NCBI RefSeq assembly: GCF_001723175.1
Contig: NC_064653.1
Coordinates: forward strand, 2,790,001 to 2,854,000
Reading direction: 5' to 3'
DNA: 64,000 nucleotides
DNA from: Penicillium oxalicum
Lineage: Eukaryota > Ascomycota > Eurotiomycetes > Eurotiales > Aspergillaceae
The position numbers and the translations under genes are program-made. Below are positions 34,637-46,001 of this stretch, piece after piece (within the stretch, counting starts at the first letter, position 1; the number at the start of each line of letters is the position of its first letter). The notes under the pieces were generated by a model that was not told the origin of the DNA, searched no databases, and saw only the letters and a list, made by a program, of their open reading frames with translations.

Positions 34637-35459
34637 TTAGTATGGCGCAAAGCCACGACCGCGTCCGCGATACCCACCCCGGTAGCTGCCTCGGAAACCA
34701 CCACGCCCGCGGCCACCGCGGAATCCGCCTCGTCCACGACCACGAGTCATGCCGGGGAGATTGGTGCGCTTAGGAGTGACCTGTGAACGCGCGAACAAAT
34801 TATTGGTCAGCTTCGCTTCGGTGCAAGGTTGAAATATGATCGCAGCGACCAGTCAATCTCACCTTCAGGTTTCGGCCACGGAAGACACTCTCGTTCAGGA
34901 CCAAGGCTTGGGCGACCAGGCTGGGCTCCGCAAACTCCACGTACGCGTATCTATATAATTCATGTCAGCTTTCATAACTCCGCAACGTATCCGGACGGTG
35001 CATTGGGTCCAGAACAGTTACGTACCCCTTTGGTTGACCTGTAAACTTGTCCAAGAGAATAGTCACCCGATTGATCGACCCGCAGCTCTGGAAGTGTGCC
35101 TGGATCTCCTCGGGCGAAGCACCGTAATCGACATTGCCGACGAATATACTCCGCGCGTCGATATCTTCCTTGTTCTCTTGCAGACCCTCGGCTTGCTGTT
35201 CCAGCGTCTCTTGCATGTCACGCAATTTGGCTGCCTCGGATTCCATCTCGGCGACACGTCGCTTCATGGCGGCGATCTCTTCCTACGGGTAAGAGCAATC
35301 AAGGTTAGCCCCAGTGGCAATGATCGCACTATCAGTCCGAAGACAGAGCCGCGTCGCGAGGCCGCATCCTCCACGAGACCGCCAACTTACCTCATCGTCC
35401 AATCCCTCATCACGAGGGGGAAGCTGCTCCTCCTTCAATTCTGGGTTTTCGGCAGACAT
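34637..35459 (-). CDS. pab2: nuclear poly(A)-binding protein Pab2 (PABPN1-like)
   Basis: Exons (minus) are 35459-35391, 35282-35026, 34950-34863 and 34780-34637; 558 nt, 185 residues. The plan matches PABPN1/Pab2: an acidic N-terminus ([12 protein letters not shown]), a coiled-coil helix ([20 protein letters not shown]), and a single RRM. RNP2 is [13 protein letters not shown]1 is GYAYVEFA, formed by joining exons 2 and 3. The C-terminus is a short RGG/RGR-rich tail ([16 protein letters not shown]) that is a likely arginine-methylation target. The family binds nascent poly(A) in the nucleus, influences tail length, and in fission yeast also links to the exosome. The start is the ATG at 35459, directly followed by the acidic segment. 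Introns lie at positions usual for the family. Confidence 0.93.
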
Positions 35460-36282
35460 TGTTGAAGCGGTCGTGGGATATGAGAGATGGGTGGAGAAGA
35501 AGATGCGAAGGGAGCTGGGGAGCAGAAAAGCGTCTCGGAGGTGAGAGCAGCCGTCGGCACTTTTTGAAGAGGCGGGCTCGGTGAACCGGTAGATACTGAA
35601 GCAGTACGAGGGATGCGGTCTGCAAGCGAGTATGGGGTTGTGCTTGCCTTGTGTTAACAAAGGATTGTCACAGCACAAAGGAGAGCCCGTCAATAAAGAT
35701 CTTTGCGGGGCGGAGCCAGATGGGAAGCCTCGCGGTGAATTCGGGACTTGAACGAGTTCCGCTTTGGGACTAGTGGATTCCAGGTCACCCGATTGTATCG
35801 GGCATGGCAACTTAATCCATGCAGCAACAGCCTAAGTTTCAACCCTGCTCATCTCAGCCTGACTCTTCAATGAACGTGCATGAAATCTCAAATGTGGAAA
35901 ATTCTGGTTGTATGATGTCTATTTTCCAAGAACCACCCACGCTGAATAGAAATGGTAGCCTGCAAAGGAGCTCCCATTACTTGTAGAATCATGTCATTGA
36001 TTACGAATGTAATTGAAAGCCAGTGCGAGATTTCTCGTTCTTTCAGCGCATGGCTTGGGAAGTGAGACCAAGAAATCAGGAGAGACAAACAAAAGGGAGA
36101 CCAGACACTCTGATTCCATCCATTGAAGGTATCTGCAAAGGAAAACTCACCCAAAGGGCTTTGGCATGCTATTTGGGATAACGAAGTTAAGAAGAGCGCG
36201 TAGGGGGATGGTGGAGATTATATACATCAGGGAAAAACAGATAAGACGGGAAATGAAAATGGGAATCGTCTGCGCGCAAAGA
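35460..36282. other. intergenic region pab2 / vps29
   Basis: An 0.8 kb spacer between two minus-strand genes, holding the pab2 promoter and the vps29 3' flank. ORF 35283-35810 (-) merely extends through the pab2 leader and first intron. No other gene is supported. Confidence 0.5.
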
Positions 36283-37130
36283 TTAAGACACGGGCGCGGG
36301 GGCATGATTTTTACGGTATGAGACCTTTTCGACGGAAACATTCTCCACGCCATTCGCATCGGTCTTGAGCTGATACACGTAGAGCACCAAGACATCGCCT
36401 TGGATCTGTTTCTAGTTGTCAGAGGGTTGATTCAGAGGATTTCTACTCGCGGAGAAGACCTGACTTACATCCATCAGACAGAAGCTGGGCGTCGGTTCCT
36501 CGCCATCCGGCCAGTACCCGGAGCTCATGGCACCCGTGGCGCTGCCCGGGTTCACGAAAAAGCGACCCTCCATTTCAAAGGCCTCGAAGCGATGTGTCCC
36601 GCCCCAGAGTAGGATGTCAACATCCATCTGACGGGCGGCTATCAGCAAAGCATCTGCATCGCCGGGAGGAATGATCGTATGCCCATGCGTGAAGCCGATG
36701 CGCAGGCTGCCGTGATTAACGACTTTGGAGAGAGGCAAGTTGGGGGAGTCGACATCGTAGTCGCCTCTGACCATTTGCAGGTCAGGCGCTACTTGGCGAA
36801 GGAAGTCATAGGTCTCGCGATCGGTCAGGTTGCCCAAGCAGAGAATCTGGCCAATCTTTCCGGGCGTCAAGAGTTTGCGAAACTAGAAGATACGATAACG
36901 ATGAGCCTTGATCTGCCCGAGGTGAACTCCAGATGGGGATCACGAGATCGCTGCACTACACGTACCTTGGCAGGGAGATCCTATAAAGGAGAGTGTTGTT
37001 AGCGCTCACTTCCCGAGAAGCCCTGATGCCTCATGGGCCGCCTCGGCTTGTCGACACAGGCTGATGGACCTACGGGAGCTCGGTCCGGGATAAACAGGTC
37101 ACCGATGACCAGCACCAGACGGGCAGTCAT
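36283..37130 (-). CDS. vps29: retromer subunit Vps29
   Basis: Exons (minus) are 37130-37074, 36980-36966, 36882-36469 and 36405-36283; 609 nt, 202 residues. The second exon is only 15 nt and encodes DLPAK. The protein follows Vps29 closely: MTARLVLVIGDLFIPDRAPD, then LTPGKIGQILCLGNLTD, VRGDYDVD, IGFTHGHTIIPPGD, LLWGGTHRFEAF and FFVNPGSATGAM. This is the calcineurin-like phosphoesterase fold that Vps29 keeps as a scaffold for binding Vps35 in the endosome-to-Golgi retromer. FTHGH has Phe-Thr where active phosphatases have Gly-His, in keeping with an inactive fold. The last acceptor was placed at CAG before ATCCAAGG, giving LMDIQGDVLVLYVYQL; a site six bases earlier would add two residues. Confidence 0.93.
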
Positions 37131-38876
37131 GCTGGGTTGATGTGAGATGTGGGGGAACAAAGCCGCAGCAATACCAGCACTCAGATAATGTTCAAGCGCG
37201 ATTGAGAGAGGATTGAGATATGGTCGATCCAAGCAGGCGGGCGCGCGGCGAGTCGGCGAGTCGGCGACATCAGGCGCGGCGATCACCCAGGCGGAAGCTT
37301 CGCGGGGAAGCCACGAGCTCCTACAAGCCCTAAGCCCTAAGTCATATCCCTAGTCGGCGTAGCGTGAATCACGTATGGGGCGCTGGAGGCTCCGGTCATG
37401 AGCTTGGCGGTCATGTTTGACTGTTGCGCTGCTGCAACTGTAGGTCAGCGACGGTCGTCTGAAGGTCAACCCCCCAATGAAAGATGTCTCAATCGTTTTG
37501 ACCAGATGCAGAATCAGCCCTTTTTTGCCATTGGCCCATCACTGTGGCCAAATTTTGTTGATGATGATGATGATGATTACTTGCATATTCCCCTCTCCCT
37601 CCTGCAATCAGGGTGTCCCCCTCGGAGCTGGCCGTGGCCGTTCCATGGAGTGTGCGGAGGCCACCATGATGAGGTCTCGAAGCTACCGGTCCACCTCTCA
37701 TACTGTCTGTGACGCCGTGTATGATGAGTCTGGTCGAAACGGGCCTCAAAACGAGTAATCAGTGACGCTTCAGAAGTATCTGCCTGGTATTCCAAATCTG
37801 CTGGGTCCCTCTCTGCCGTGGTGTGCAAGAGCGTTTCTTCACCAGATCTCCTCGGTTTCCTCTCGCCATCGGTAACACTGACAGTCTACGCAACTCTGGC
37901 TCCATTCTGTCTTTGTGCGTTCTTTTTCAGACGCTCTGTGTGTAGAGCATCATCCGTCGATCTTGAAGCATTCCTGCTTGCAGTCAGGCCATCCCTGCAG
38001 CAGGGCGCATTGCCTCCCGTCTTCAGGCTGGACCCGCTGGAGCTACCCCAGATCCGACATTCAGGCGTTTCCCCTTCACCGAGTTCTGCTCCGGGAATAG
38101 GCTCTACCGCGTACTCTCTCTCCCCTGACCCATACTCAGTCTCAAGAATGCCCCTGTGACTAGACCAGTCAATGGTCGGTCATGGGTAGTTTATGTCCCC
38201 TCCGATGGTTCTCCAATGGTCCAGTTTGCGGGAGGGTCCGGCCGTCCAACTCTTTCCGTGAGGGGGATCCATTGACCGACCTTCATCGCGAAACGCGACG
38301 TACAATGGTGGGCGCCTGAATCAAACCAATAAATAGATCACGGATATATCCACGACACATCACACTTCAAGTGTCATATCTCTTCCTTCTTCTACCGGAA
38401 CCGTCCTTTACCTTGGTGACTCTACACTCTCCCTCTCTCGCCCGTTCGCCCTCTGACCCAATTTCGGGACTCCACTGTATACCTCCTTTGCAGCCAATCG
38501 CCTCGCGTCCTTCTCCTCCTTCGGCGGCGAGCCCCGAACTGCGTTCTCGGCGACCGTTTTTCTTTTCCCTCGGCAAGTTGGGACTCCCAAGTCAGCACGA
38601 TACCTTCGACGTGCAGGTGAAGCCCATCCCCCCCAAAAGCCAACCACCGAAGCTACCCCGCGGCAGCCCCTCCGCCGCTTTTCGGAAACGCTGGCGCCCA
38701 CCACCTCCCCCACGCAGCGCCTGAGCCTGATCTCCAGACACCTGGATCAGCGTCTCCCGTTGCCCGAACTCAACACCCCCTTCTCGACCGAGAGACACTC
38801 ACTGGCACCCGACGACGTGGAATATAAACCGATCGACCGGTCCATTCACCCACCTTCTGTTCCCCAATCCCCCACC
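37131..38876. promoter_or_regulatory. divergent region vps29 / aminotransferase
   Basis: A 1.75 kb promoter region between divergent genes. It holds a (GAT)6 microsatellite at 37560-37577 and a CCAAT box at 38326-38330, with ATAAATAG just after it. The long CT-rich stretch (38380-38870) is probably the aminotransferase leader. ORF 38371-38724 (+) in the leader is Pro/Ser-rich and ends before the main start, so it is more likely chance or an upstream ORF. Confidence 0.5.
38326..38338 (+). promoter_or_regulatory. CCAAT box with adjacent ATAAATAG
   Basis: CCAAT on plus, immediately followed by AAATAGATCA, about 540 bases before the ATG at 38877 and just upstream of the CT-rich leader. It is consistent with a CCAAT-binding-complex site and core promoter. 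Assigned from sequence only. Confidence 0.4.
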
Positions 38877-40172
38877 ATGTCGTCTCAACCCCCTCACAAC
38901 ACGCTGCTCATCCCGGGCCCCATTGAATTTGATGATGCCGTTCTACAGTCCATGTCCCACTATGCGTGAGTTATTACCCAGGCTGAACTTTCCTCCTTCC
39001 CCCTCCCGTCGACCTCTTTTCTTTTTTCGTTGTCTGTCCAGTCCATCACGAAAGTCCAATGGCTAACGGCTCGGTCCGGGGATTCGCACCTGCGTGAACA
39101 GTGAGAGTCATGTCGCTCCCGGCTTTGTCAAGGTTTTTGGCGAGACCTTGACTCTTCTGCGCAAGCTGTTCCAGTCCACCAACCCCGCCGCTCAACCCTT
39201 CTTGATCTCCGGTTCCGGCACCCTCGGATGGGACTTGGTCGCAGCCAACCTGATCGAGCGCGGCGAGAACGCTCTCGTCCTCAACACCGGCTACTTTGGC
39301 GACTCCTTCGGGGCCTGTTTGACGACGTACGGCGCCGAGGTGACCCACCTTCGTGCTCCCATCGGCGACCGTCCGTCCTTTGAGGATGTCGAGGCGGCGC
39401 TGAAAGAAAAGTTCTACAAGTTGGTGACTGTCACGCACGTCGACACTTCGACCGGTGTCCTGAATGACATCAAACGGGTCGCCGAGATTGTCCGTCGGGT
39501 GAGCCCCGACACGCTCGTCATCGTCGATGGCGTGTGCAGTGTAGGCTCGGAAGAGATTGCCTTTGATGAATGGGACCTCGATGCCGTGATCACCGCATCG
39601 CAAAAGGCCATCGGATGTCCCCCCGGTCTGAGCATCGTCTACTGCTCCGGACGCGCCATCCAGAGCGCCCAATCCCGTCAGACTCCTCCGGGCTCCTACT
39701 ACGCCTCGATCGCCAACTGGCTGCCCATTATGCAGAATTACGAGGCGTGCAAGCCCTCTTACTTTGCCACCCTCCCACGCAGCTGGTGCATGCTCTGCAC
39801 ACAACCCTGAGCCAGATCACCGCCCGCCCCATGTCAGAGCGCTTTGCGGTGCATACCGCCGCTTCCGATAAGGTCAAGGCCGCCGTGGCCGAGATCGGTC
39901 TGTCTCAGGTGGCGTCCCGGCGCGAATGTCAGGCGCACGGCATGACGGCCATGTATCTGCCGGACGGGCTGACCCCACCCGATGTGCTGCCCGGTCTGCT
40001 GAAGCGCGGAGTCATCTTCGCCGCCGGTCTCCACAAGGAGATTGCCACCAAGTATATCCGATTCGGTCACATGGGCGTCAGCGTGATGGATCCCGAGCGC
40101 CAGGACATTGACAAGGCTCTGAAGGCGTTGAAGGAGGCTCTAGCTGAGGCCAAGCAGGCCAAGGGACTGTGA
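38877..40172 (+). CDS. agx1: alanine-glyoxylate aminotransferase, apparent one-base frameshift
   Basis: Exons are 38877-38965 and 39102-40172 (GTGAGT...ACAG). The coding sum is 1160 nt, one short of a multiple of three. The first part (from MSSQPPHNTLLIPGPIEFDD through SYYASIANWLPIMQNY) and the second part (from TQLVHALHTTLSQITARPM to the end) are in different frames, and the switch lies in the C-rich stretch at about 39770-39776. Adding one C there would give about 386 residues, the normal size of yeast Agx1/AGT-like class V aminotransferases. PLP-enzyme features are intact: SGSGTLGWD, DGVCSVGSEE, and the PLP Lys (about 198) in ITASQKAIG. The enzyme makes glycine from glyoxylate and alanine. 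As written the protein would end soon after KPSYFATLP at codon TGA 39808-39810. Sequencing error, a recent mutation or a pseudogene are all possible. Confidence 0.85.
39770..39776 (+). other. probable single-base deletion in agx1
   Basis: The sequence here is CCACCCTCCCACGCAG. Family-like reading needs one more C in the first run so that ATPPTQLVHALH stays in frame. No intron can explain it: the only GT...AG pair nearby spans 36 bases, too short for a fungal intron, and would delete conserved residues. Confidence 0.75.
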
Positions 40173-41919
40173 ATTGCACCTAGGATGAAATGTAAATACG
40201 AGGACTTGCAGAATCGATCAAAGCCAGTTGAGATAGATTTAAAAACATGCCGGCAGACCCTTTTTTTCTCTCTTTTCCTTTTCCCCTTTCATTTGGATTT
40301 TTAAAAACAAGTCGACAAATGTCAAATCTCTTCATTCTACGTAGAACGACACTGCTGTTCTGGCCTGGCATCTACTAAACACGTCCCCCTCCCCAGCAAT
40401 AGAGTCCGGTTGCTCATGCCGTATCCTATGGAATCTTTTTGGTTCAGCTCCGCGTATTGATCACAGAAGAAAATCTGCATAACCCCAGGACGCAAATCTA
40501 CACAGCCTGGGCCAGTATATCACCTCCAAGTACACTTGCCATCCGGCCAGTTCAAAATCAGAGGCATGTGGCTCGAGCCAGGGACCTCGGACGTATAAAC
40601 GCATTAGGTTTTGATGAAAGACTGACCTGGTTCGCCATTACAAGTCACATCCAGATTGAGATAAGCACTTACCTACCCTTTTTCCTGCTAATATGTAAGG
40701 TTGTCGATCGACACCTCCGCGTATCAATATATTGATCTCTCTCGAGATCAACGGATGCCAAGGGCCCCTTTCCATTGACATGAAAATCACAGTAGCCGAC
40801 AGAAAAAAAAGATGAAAGATACTGTTCTTCTATAACTAGTATCCCGTGCGAATGCGGCGTGTTTTTTTTTCCTCTTTGTTTCTTTCATCTTTTTCCAAAT
40901 ACACTTCCTCGAGAACTAGTATACTACGGATATAAATATATGATCCATGCTGCGGGGAAAATGTCCATGCAAATCAGTAGTTTACCCCGTTTTATTGTTG
41001 TTATCAAACCTTATGATCAAATTCTCCCTGCGAGATACCCAAGACGTGACACTCAAGTGATATTGCCATGTAAATCGCCTCGAATATGGAATACGGGGAT
41101 ATTATGATACAAAAGCAAAACCTTTTGGGCCATATTGCTGCAAGAATATCGAGTCTTGGGTGCAAACTATGTCTTGCGAGTATTAGGGATATGTTTTAAC
41201 GATACGCTTGATGGAATATGTGTCCATTCGAGATTGTATCTGCACTGGCAAGAGCAGGATATACGGACTTGATCAGATATGGATAATGATGTCTAGATTT
41301 CAATATGTCCGCTGAATACATATTGAGGGGGTATATGGTACTAAGGATGACCTTTGTGTGTATTGGTAGTAGTACCCCATTTGTAGACTTGATAGATATA
41401 CATTGTCAACTAATTGAACATAAGGGATGCCCCCGAGACAAGAAAGATAATTTGAGTCGACATTCCTCTTAACATAGCTCCATTTTGCTGTAGGTTGGAA
41501 CACATGCATTGAATGTCAAGTCCTACTTTCAATTGCTTGAACACACTCGAGACACCCGATTTCAAATTATACAGCATCAAAGCAAAAAATGTTAGTTTTC
41601 TTATGCAAATTAAAATTTCATAGTTGATGTATCCAACTAAACCCTCATCTTCAAAAGTAAAGAATCCCGCAAGTACGAACGCTATGCCTCGCAACACACA
41701 CACACACACGCACCAAAGGGGAAAAACAACCAACCCAAATCAAAACCAGGTCAAAAAGAAAACAACAAAGACAACACAATGCTATGCATATTAACAGCAC
41801 CCTCCCAAATGGAGCAGCACCTTGTCAACCACATCGTGATCTCTGAAAACCACACCCCCATCCCCCAATAATCACAGTCAGGATACGAAGTCCTTTTAAA
41901 AAAGAGGGAAAATTTCTCT
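40173..41919. other. convergent AT-rich intergenic region
   Basis: A 1.75 kb spacer between the 3' ends of the aminotransferase and the Cys-rich surface-protein gene. It is markedly AT-rich from about 40.4 to 41.9 kb, with A and T runs and a short CA repeat near 41696-41711. No recognisable gene is seen. Confidence 0.55.
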
Positions 41920-42829
41920 TCAAAACAGCACCCCAAACGCCAACCCCAAGAATGCCACCCACGCTCCCGCCCCCTTGGCAGCATGCACAGCAGCACCCGA
42001 CGTCGGTGTCGCACTGCTGGTAGTATCCTCCTGCAGACCCGTCAATGACTTGGTGGGACTGGAACCGGAAACGTCGTCGCTGCTGTCGCTGTCGGCGTTG
42101 TTCTCCTCAAGACCGCTTGGAGTCCCCGTGGCCAGGGAACTGTGGGGACCACTTGTGGGGGAGACAGAGGCACTGGCATAAGCTGAGTCTTGCGAGTCAG
42201 CGGTCATGCTGGGGGCGGCGGCGAGGGTGGTGGTGGTGGCGTAGGCTTTGGCGTTGGCACAGGCTTGTTGGCGGACTGTTTGGGCACTGACGCCTTCGAC
42301 GAGGTCGGGACAATTGTTGTAGCAGCTGTTTGGGGAGTTGTCAGACGAGGTCGACGGTGTATATGGGATTTAGGGAGAAGAGTCTTAGGAAGAAGGGATT
42401 CAGAGGTCAATGGGAAGAGGTGAGAGAAAAAAAAAAAAGAACTTACTCGACCACGTTGGTGCTGTGAATGCATTGACATTCGAAATCATATGTTGCGCAG
42501 CTTTCGAGTTGGAATTGCATGTCCATGACACATCGATCGACGACACTGAGTGAATTGATTGGGGTTAGCATGGTAGTTTCGTATGGATGATTTCTCTCTC
42601 TCTCTCTTTTGAGAAGAGGGATTATAGGTTTAATTGACCATCTCTCCACTTTGCTCATGGGTTGATCACACACGAGATGTATCGTAGATAGTAGGAAGGA
42701 AGAAATGTCTTCCATCTGACGGGGGATAGGTACTGACTTTTGCGCGGCACATTTCTTCGTGCTCTGCCCAGCGACAAGAGTAGCCGTGGCGGCGATGAAA
42801 AGAGGGAATCCAGCTGTCGCGAGACGCAT
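41920..42829 (-). CDS. Cys-rich GPI-anchored Ser/Thr-rich surface protein
   Basis: Exons (minus) are 42829-42738, 42545-42447 and 42325-41920; 597 nt, 198 residues. The N-terminal signal peptide is MRLATAGFPLFIAATATLVA. The mature protein has a compact domain with eight Cys (KKCAAQ, DRCVMD, ESCATYDFECQCIHST, DCYNNCPD, QQACAN), then a Ser/Thr-rich stalk, and ends in a hydrophobic tail (GAWVAFLGLAFGVLF), the usual GPI-attachment layout. Eight cysteines recall CFEM domains, but the spacing differs and I would not call it CFEM. Similar small proteins are annotated in aspergilli as GPI-anchored serine-threonine-rich proteins of the cell wall; function is unknown. The start is the only ATG that provides the signal peptide. 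Confidence 0.8.
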
Positions 42830-44455
42830 TTTGAATGATTGAATATAAACCGGGTAAGATTAGAGGGTATTCAAGCGAGATAGAGAAATGGCGTATGCAA
42901 GAGAGTATAGTCTGCGAAAGATGGAAGAGATGGGATTGATAAAGTAAGTAGAGACACTGTTGATAATGAAGCAACTACTGATAGCCCGGACAGCCTTCAT
43001 AATATAGAGATTTTTCCCCCTCTATGATTGACTCCAGACAAATCCTCTCATTTTCCAGCATGGTTGGAACATTCCTTCTATTCTTCTCCACTCGGCATCG
43101 AACGGGTTGACTTTTGTTCGCGGCATGTTTCTCGACTCTATCCGGCCGAGATGGAAGAAGTTTTGGCAGTTTGGCGACATGCTGGGGGTCAATCACCGAA
43201 TGGGGAAAAAAGGAAAGAGATGAGTATTTACTAAGAATGAAGACTTACCCACTCCAGCCCGAGATGGCAAGACACTTGAAGCGAGCGCCGAGAAGAAATT
43301 GAGAATCATTCGCCGAGTGCAGACGTGGTTCCTGGATCTCTCTCAATCGCAATCCTCATCCGAGTAAGTAAATGGGACGATCGATGATTCCCCGTGGCTG
43401 GTGGCCGTTTTGACTACCCGCAGCGCGCGACCCCGGACGGAAGAATCCGGGGGGTATAGAAAGGGAGCCTTTTTTTTCTTTTCTTATCTTCTCATCTGTT
43501 ACAGAGAGAAGAGACGGAATGCCTCAGTACTCTTTGCCTAACGAAAACGGGCCAATAGGCCTCTCTCGCCTAAGGTGCCGACAATATTTAGATCCAATCG
43601 TGGGAGCTGTCAATCTGGAGGTGGAAATTTCCAGACATTCTTCCGCGAGTCTGAGGGTGGCTGGGTCACATTCCTCACGCCTCAATTTCACCAGGTGGAC
43701 GAAAAGTGTAGATGGATACCCATACTCTATGTTTTTTTTTGCCTTCATCCCTTGATCGGATTCCGATTGCTCCAAGATGGGTGAGTCTATTGTCAACGGC
43801 TCGAGTGGCCGCAATAACTCATTCTGGGTACTTTGGCTGCAGGGACTTGGACTGGAATATGAATATGGCAGAAAGTATCGAAACCATCGAATATGAAAGG
43901 GGGGTTTTCCCGTCTGCAGAGAAGCTTGAATACAGAAAGATGGAGATTCGATCCCTTGCTGTGGAAAGAGAATGTTGAATGGACTCGGCTGCGTCTTTTG
44001 CTGCACGAGTGGGACGAGTTCTGATGGTTTGAGATTTGGTTGTTGAGGCGAGGAAGGCAGATGGGAGATATTGGGGAGCTGAAATGATCTCTCGTACCTG
44101 CAAACTACGTTTTGAATTGTGGTTTCATTCAATCAGTGTGTTTCCAACTATCCCTTTGGGCATTGACTCTTGACCCAGGAGGATCAGAAGGTATTCACTT
44201 GAAATGGAGTACCCAACACTCAAGCAGGAAATTTGCCTTCAAAACATTCATCCTGCATGGCTATACTTGAAGATCTCAAATACATGCAATCGACCTCGTG
44301 TCAATGGGCAGCACAACAAGCCCCTACTCGCAAATCTCCCCAAATAACTATACACCTTGAGCAGAGTCCATGAACATCCTGTTCCAACCACCAAGAAAGA
44401 AAAAAAAAAGATGAAAATGTATACATATCACACAACCCATGATCTACATCATCCA
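42830..44455. other. intergenic region with one unassigned ORF
   Basis: A 1.6 kb spacer. Minus-strand ORF 44132-43524 (202 codons, starting MNETTIQNVVCRYERSFQLP) is the longest open frame. Its composition is Ser/Pro-rich and it overlaps plausible frames on the other strand, so coding status is uncertain. The remainder is upstream sequence of the Cys-rich protein gene and 3' flank of the next gene. Confidence 0.4.
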
Positions 44456-46001
44456 TCATCTGCTCTTCACCCTCTTTGAGCTTCTCCTCCCATCCCCAGT
44501 CTCAGTCCCAGTCACAGCCCTCTTCGACCGAGTCAGCCTCTGCTCACCTTCATTCATCTGCTCCGTGTGCAAGTCCCGGACTTCTCTCCTCGTCTCACCA
44601 TCTTCCACCCTTCCCTGTCTTTGTCGCTGTCCCTGAGATTCATCTCCTGAAAGAACACCATCACCACTCGAACCTGGACCGACCTGCTTCTCCCCAAAGA
44701 ATCCCGAAACAGAAATATTGCGCACCACAAACGCCACTCTCTCAATATCCAGATGAGAAATCCCCTGCCTCATCATCTCCCCAGCAGAAGACCCTTCTGC
44801 CTTGCCTGCGCGATTCAATCGCCCATGCAACCTCCAGCATGATTCCCATAGTTGACGATACTCGGCCATGTTATACTTGGCCTTGAGTTCGATGTTCGGT
44901 CGTTTGAATCGGGGGAGGCCGGACAGTAATGAAGTAGTCGACGGATGACGATCATCGTCAGCGTCCTCGACTTGTTCTATCCCTTCTTTCCCTGCAGGTT
45001 CAGGAAAATCCCCCAAACAGAGCCAGACAAAGACATCGTCGCTGAAAAAGGGGACTTCTCGCATGCCACTGGGATAACTTTGACTGCCGGGAACGGGACC
45101 AGTCAAGATGGACAGAATTAAAGAAGCGGTAGCTACACCAACGCCACGGACGGGTCCAAAGGCATCGAGACCGTCCTTGGGGAATGCTTCGTCTGGGTCT
45201 GAGAGGGGATCTTTGGTCGACGGGAGGGTCTGGAGAGCCGTGAGAGCTGTCGAGATGGCTTTTCTCACGACGTGGTCGGAATTGGATTTGACCATGCCCA
45301 TGAGCGTGGGGCGATAGACACCATGTTTTCTGGAGAATAGTTAGTGAATCGTACCTTTTCCCTTGTTGGAACACTGGACCTCATCAAAAGGCCTACAAAG
45401 TAAAAAGGGGTTGCAGGGAGAAAAGAGAAACTGAAAACTGAAAAAAAAAAAGAAGAGCAACATATCAACCAACTCACAACTTCCACTCAATGCCCCGAAC
45501 CAACTCGTCCTTCCCAAAGACACTCTCTCCATCCTCCTTCTTCCCATCCAATCCACCCTCACGCACCCATTTCGCAACAACCCCCGGCATCTCAACATAT
45601 CGCCAACAATCCAACGCCCAAAACGCATCCACCTGCTCCTGAATCTCCTCATCTCCCCCTTCAATCTCAAAACCCGGTAAAAGCGCACCCCACACACGGA
45701 CCCTCTTCCCACCTTTTCGACCCAAAGACGACCCCGCGGCCGATTTCGCCCTGGATCTGGATCCAGTCTGGGCCTTCGCCAGGGCCTTGCTCCGATGTAC
45801 TTGCTGCACTGTGTGCGAATAGCATCCCAAGAGTCGGCGAAAAGTTGAAAGGGTGATGTGGTCGGGGTGAAAGGTTGTATGGGTGAATGTGGTGGTCGGG
45901 CCATGATCTTGAGCATCATCATCAAAATCTTCCTGTTGTTGCTGTTCTTGTTGTTGTTGGTCGTGAGATCGATTCTCATTCACATATGTGGAAGATGCCA
46001 T
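44456..46001 (-). CDS. unknown protein with helix-hairpin-helix-like segment
   Basis: Exons (minus) are 46001-45478 and 45329-44456 (148-nt intron, GTGAGT...CCAG); 1398 nt, 465 residues. The N-terminus is low-complexity with Gln runs (DQQQQEQQQQED), followed by ITLSTFRRLLGCYSHTVQQV. After the splice (EWKLKHGVYRPTLMGMVKSN) comes AFGPVRGVGVATASLILSIL, a G-V-G-x-A-x-A-S pattern like the helix-hairpin-helix of DNA glycosylase-fold proteins. FFSDDVFVWLCLGDFPEP and KYNMAEYRQLWESCWRLHGR follow. The C-terminal 100 residues are charged and basic (RRSSKRVKSR at the very end), a likely nuclear localisation signal. It resembles a conserved uncharacterised ascomycete family. A DNA-binding or nuclear role is inference, and I see no catalytic Lys/Asp pair to claim glycosylase activity. 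The start is ATG 46001 (MASSTYVNE); an in-frame ATG 8 codons upstream is also possible. Confidence 0.75.

Noticed and set aside
38371..38724. Pro/Ser-rich ORF upstream of the aminotransferase
   Set aside because: It is a translated CT-rich leader that stops before the main start and has no domain. It may act as an upstream ORF, but nothing shows it.
39724..39790. Intron explanation for the aminotransferase frame break
   Set aside because: The only GT-AG pair nearby spans 36 bases, is below the usual fungal intron size, has a poor donor and would remove conserved residues.
39046..39804. 252-codon ORF on the minus strand
   Set aside because: It is fully antisense to the aminotransferase exon, with Gly/Ala/Arg-rich composition mirroring GC-rich sense codons and no domain.
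43524..44132. 202-codon minus-strand ORF
   Set aside because: Low-complexity Ser/Pro composition, competing ORFs on the other strand and no recognisable motif. Not enough to call a gene.
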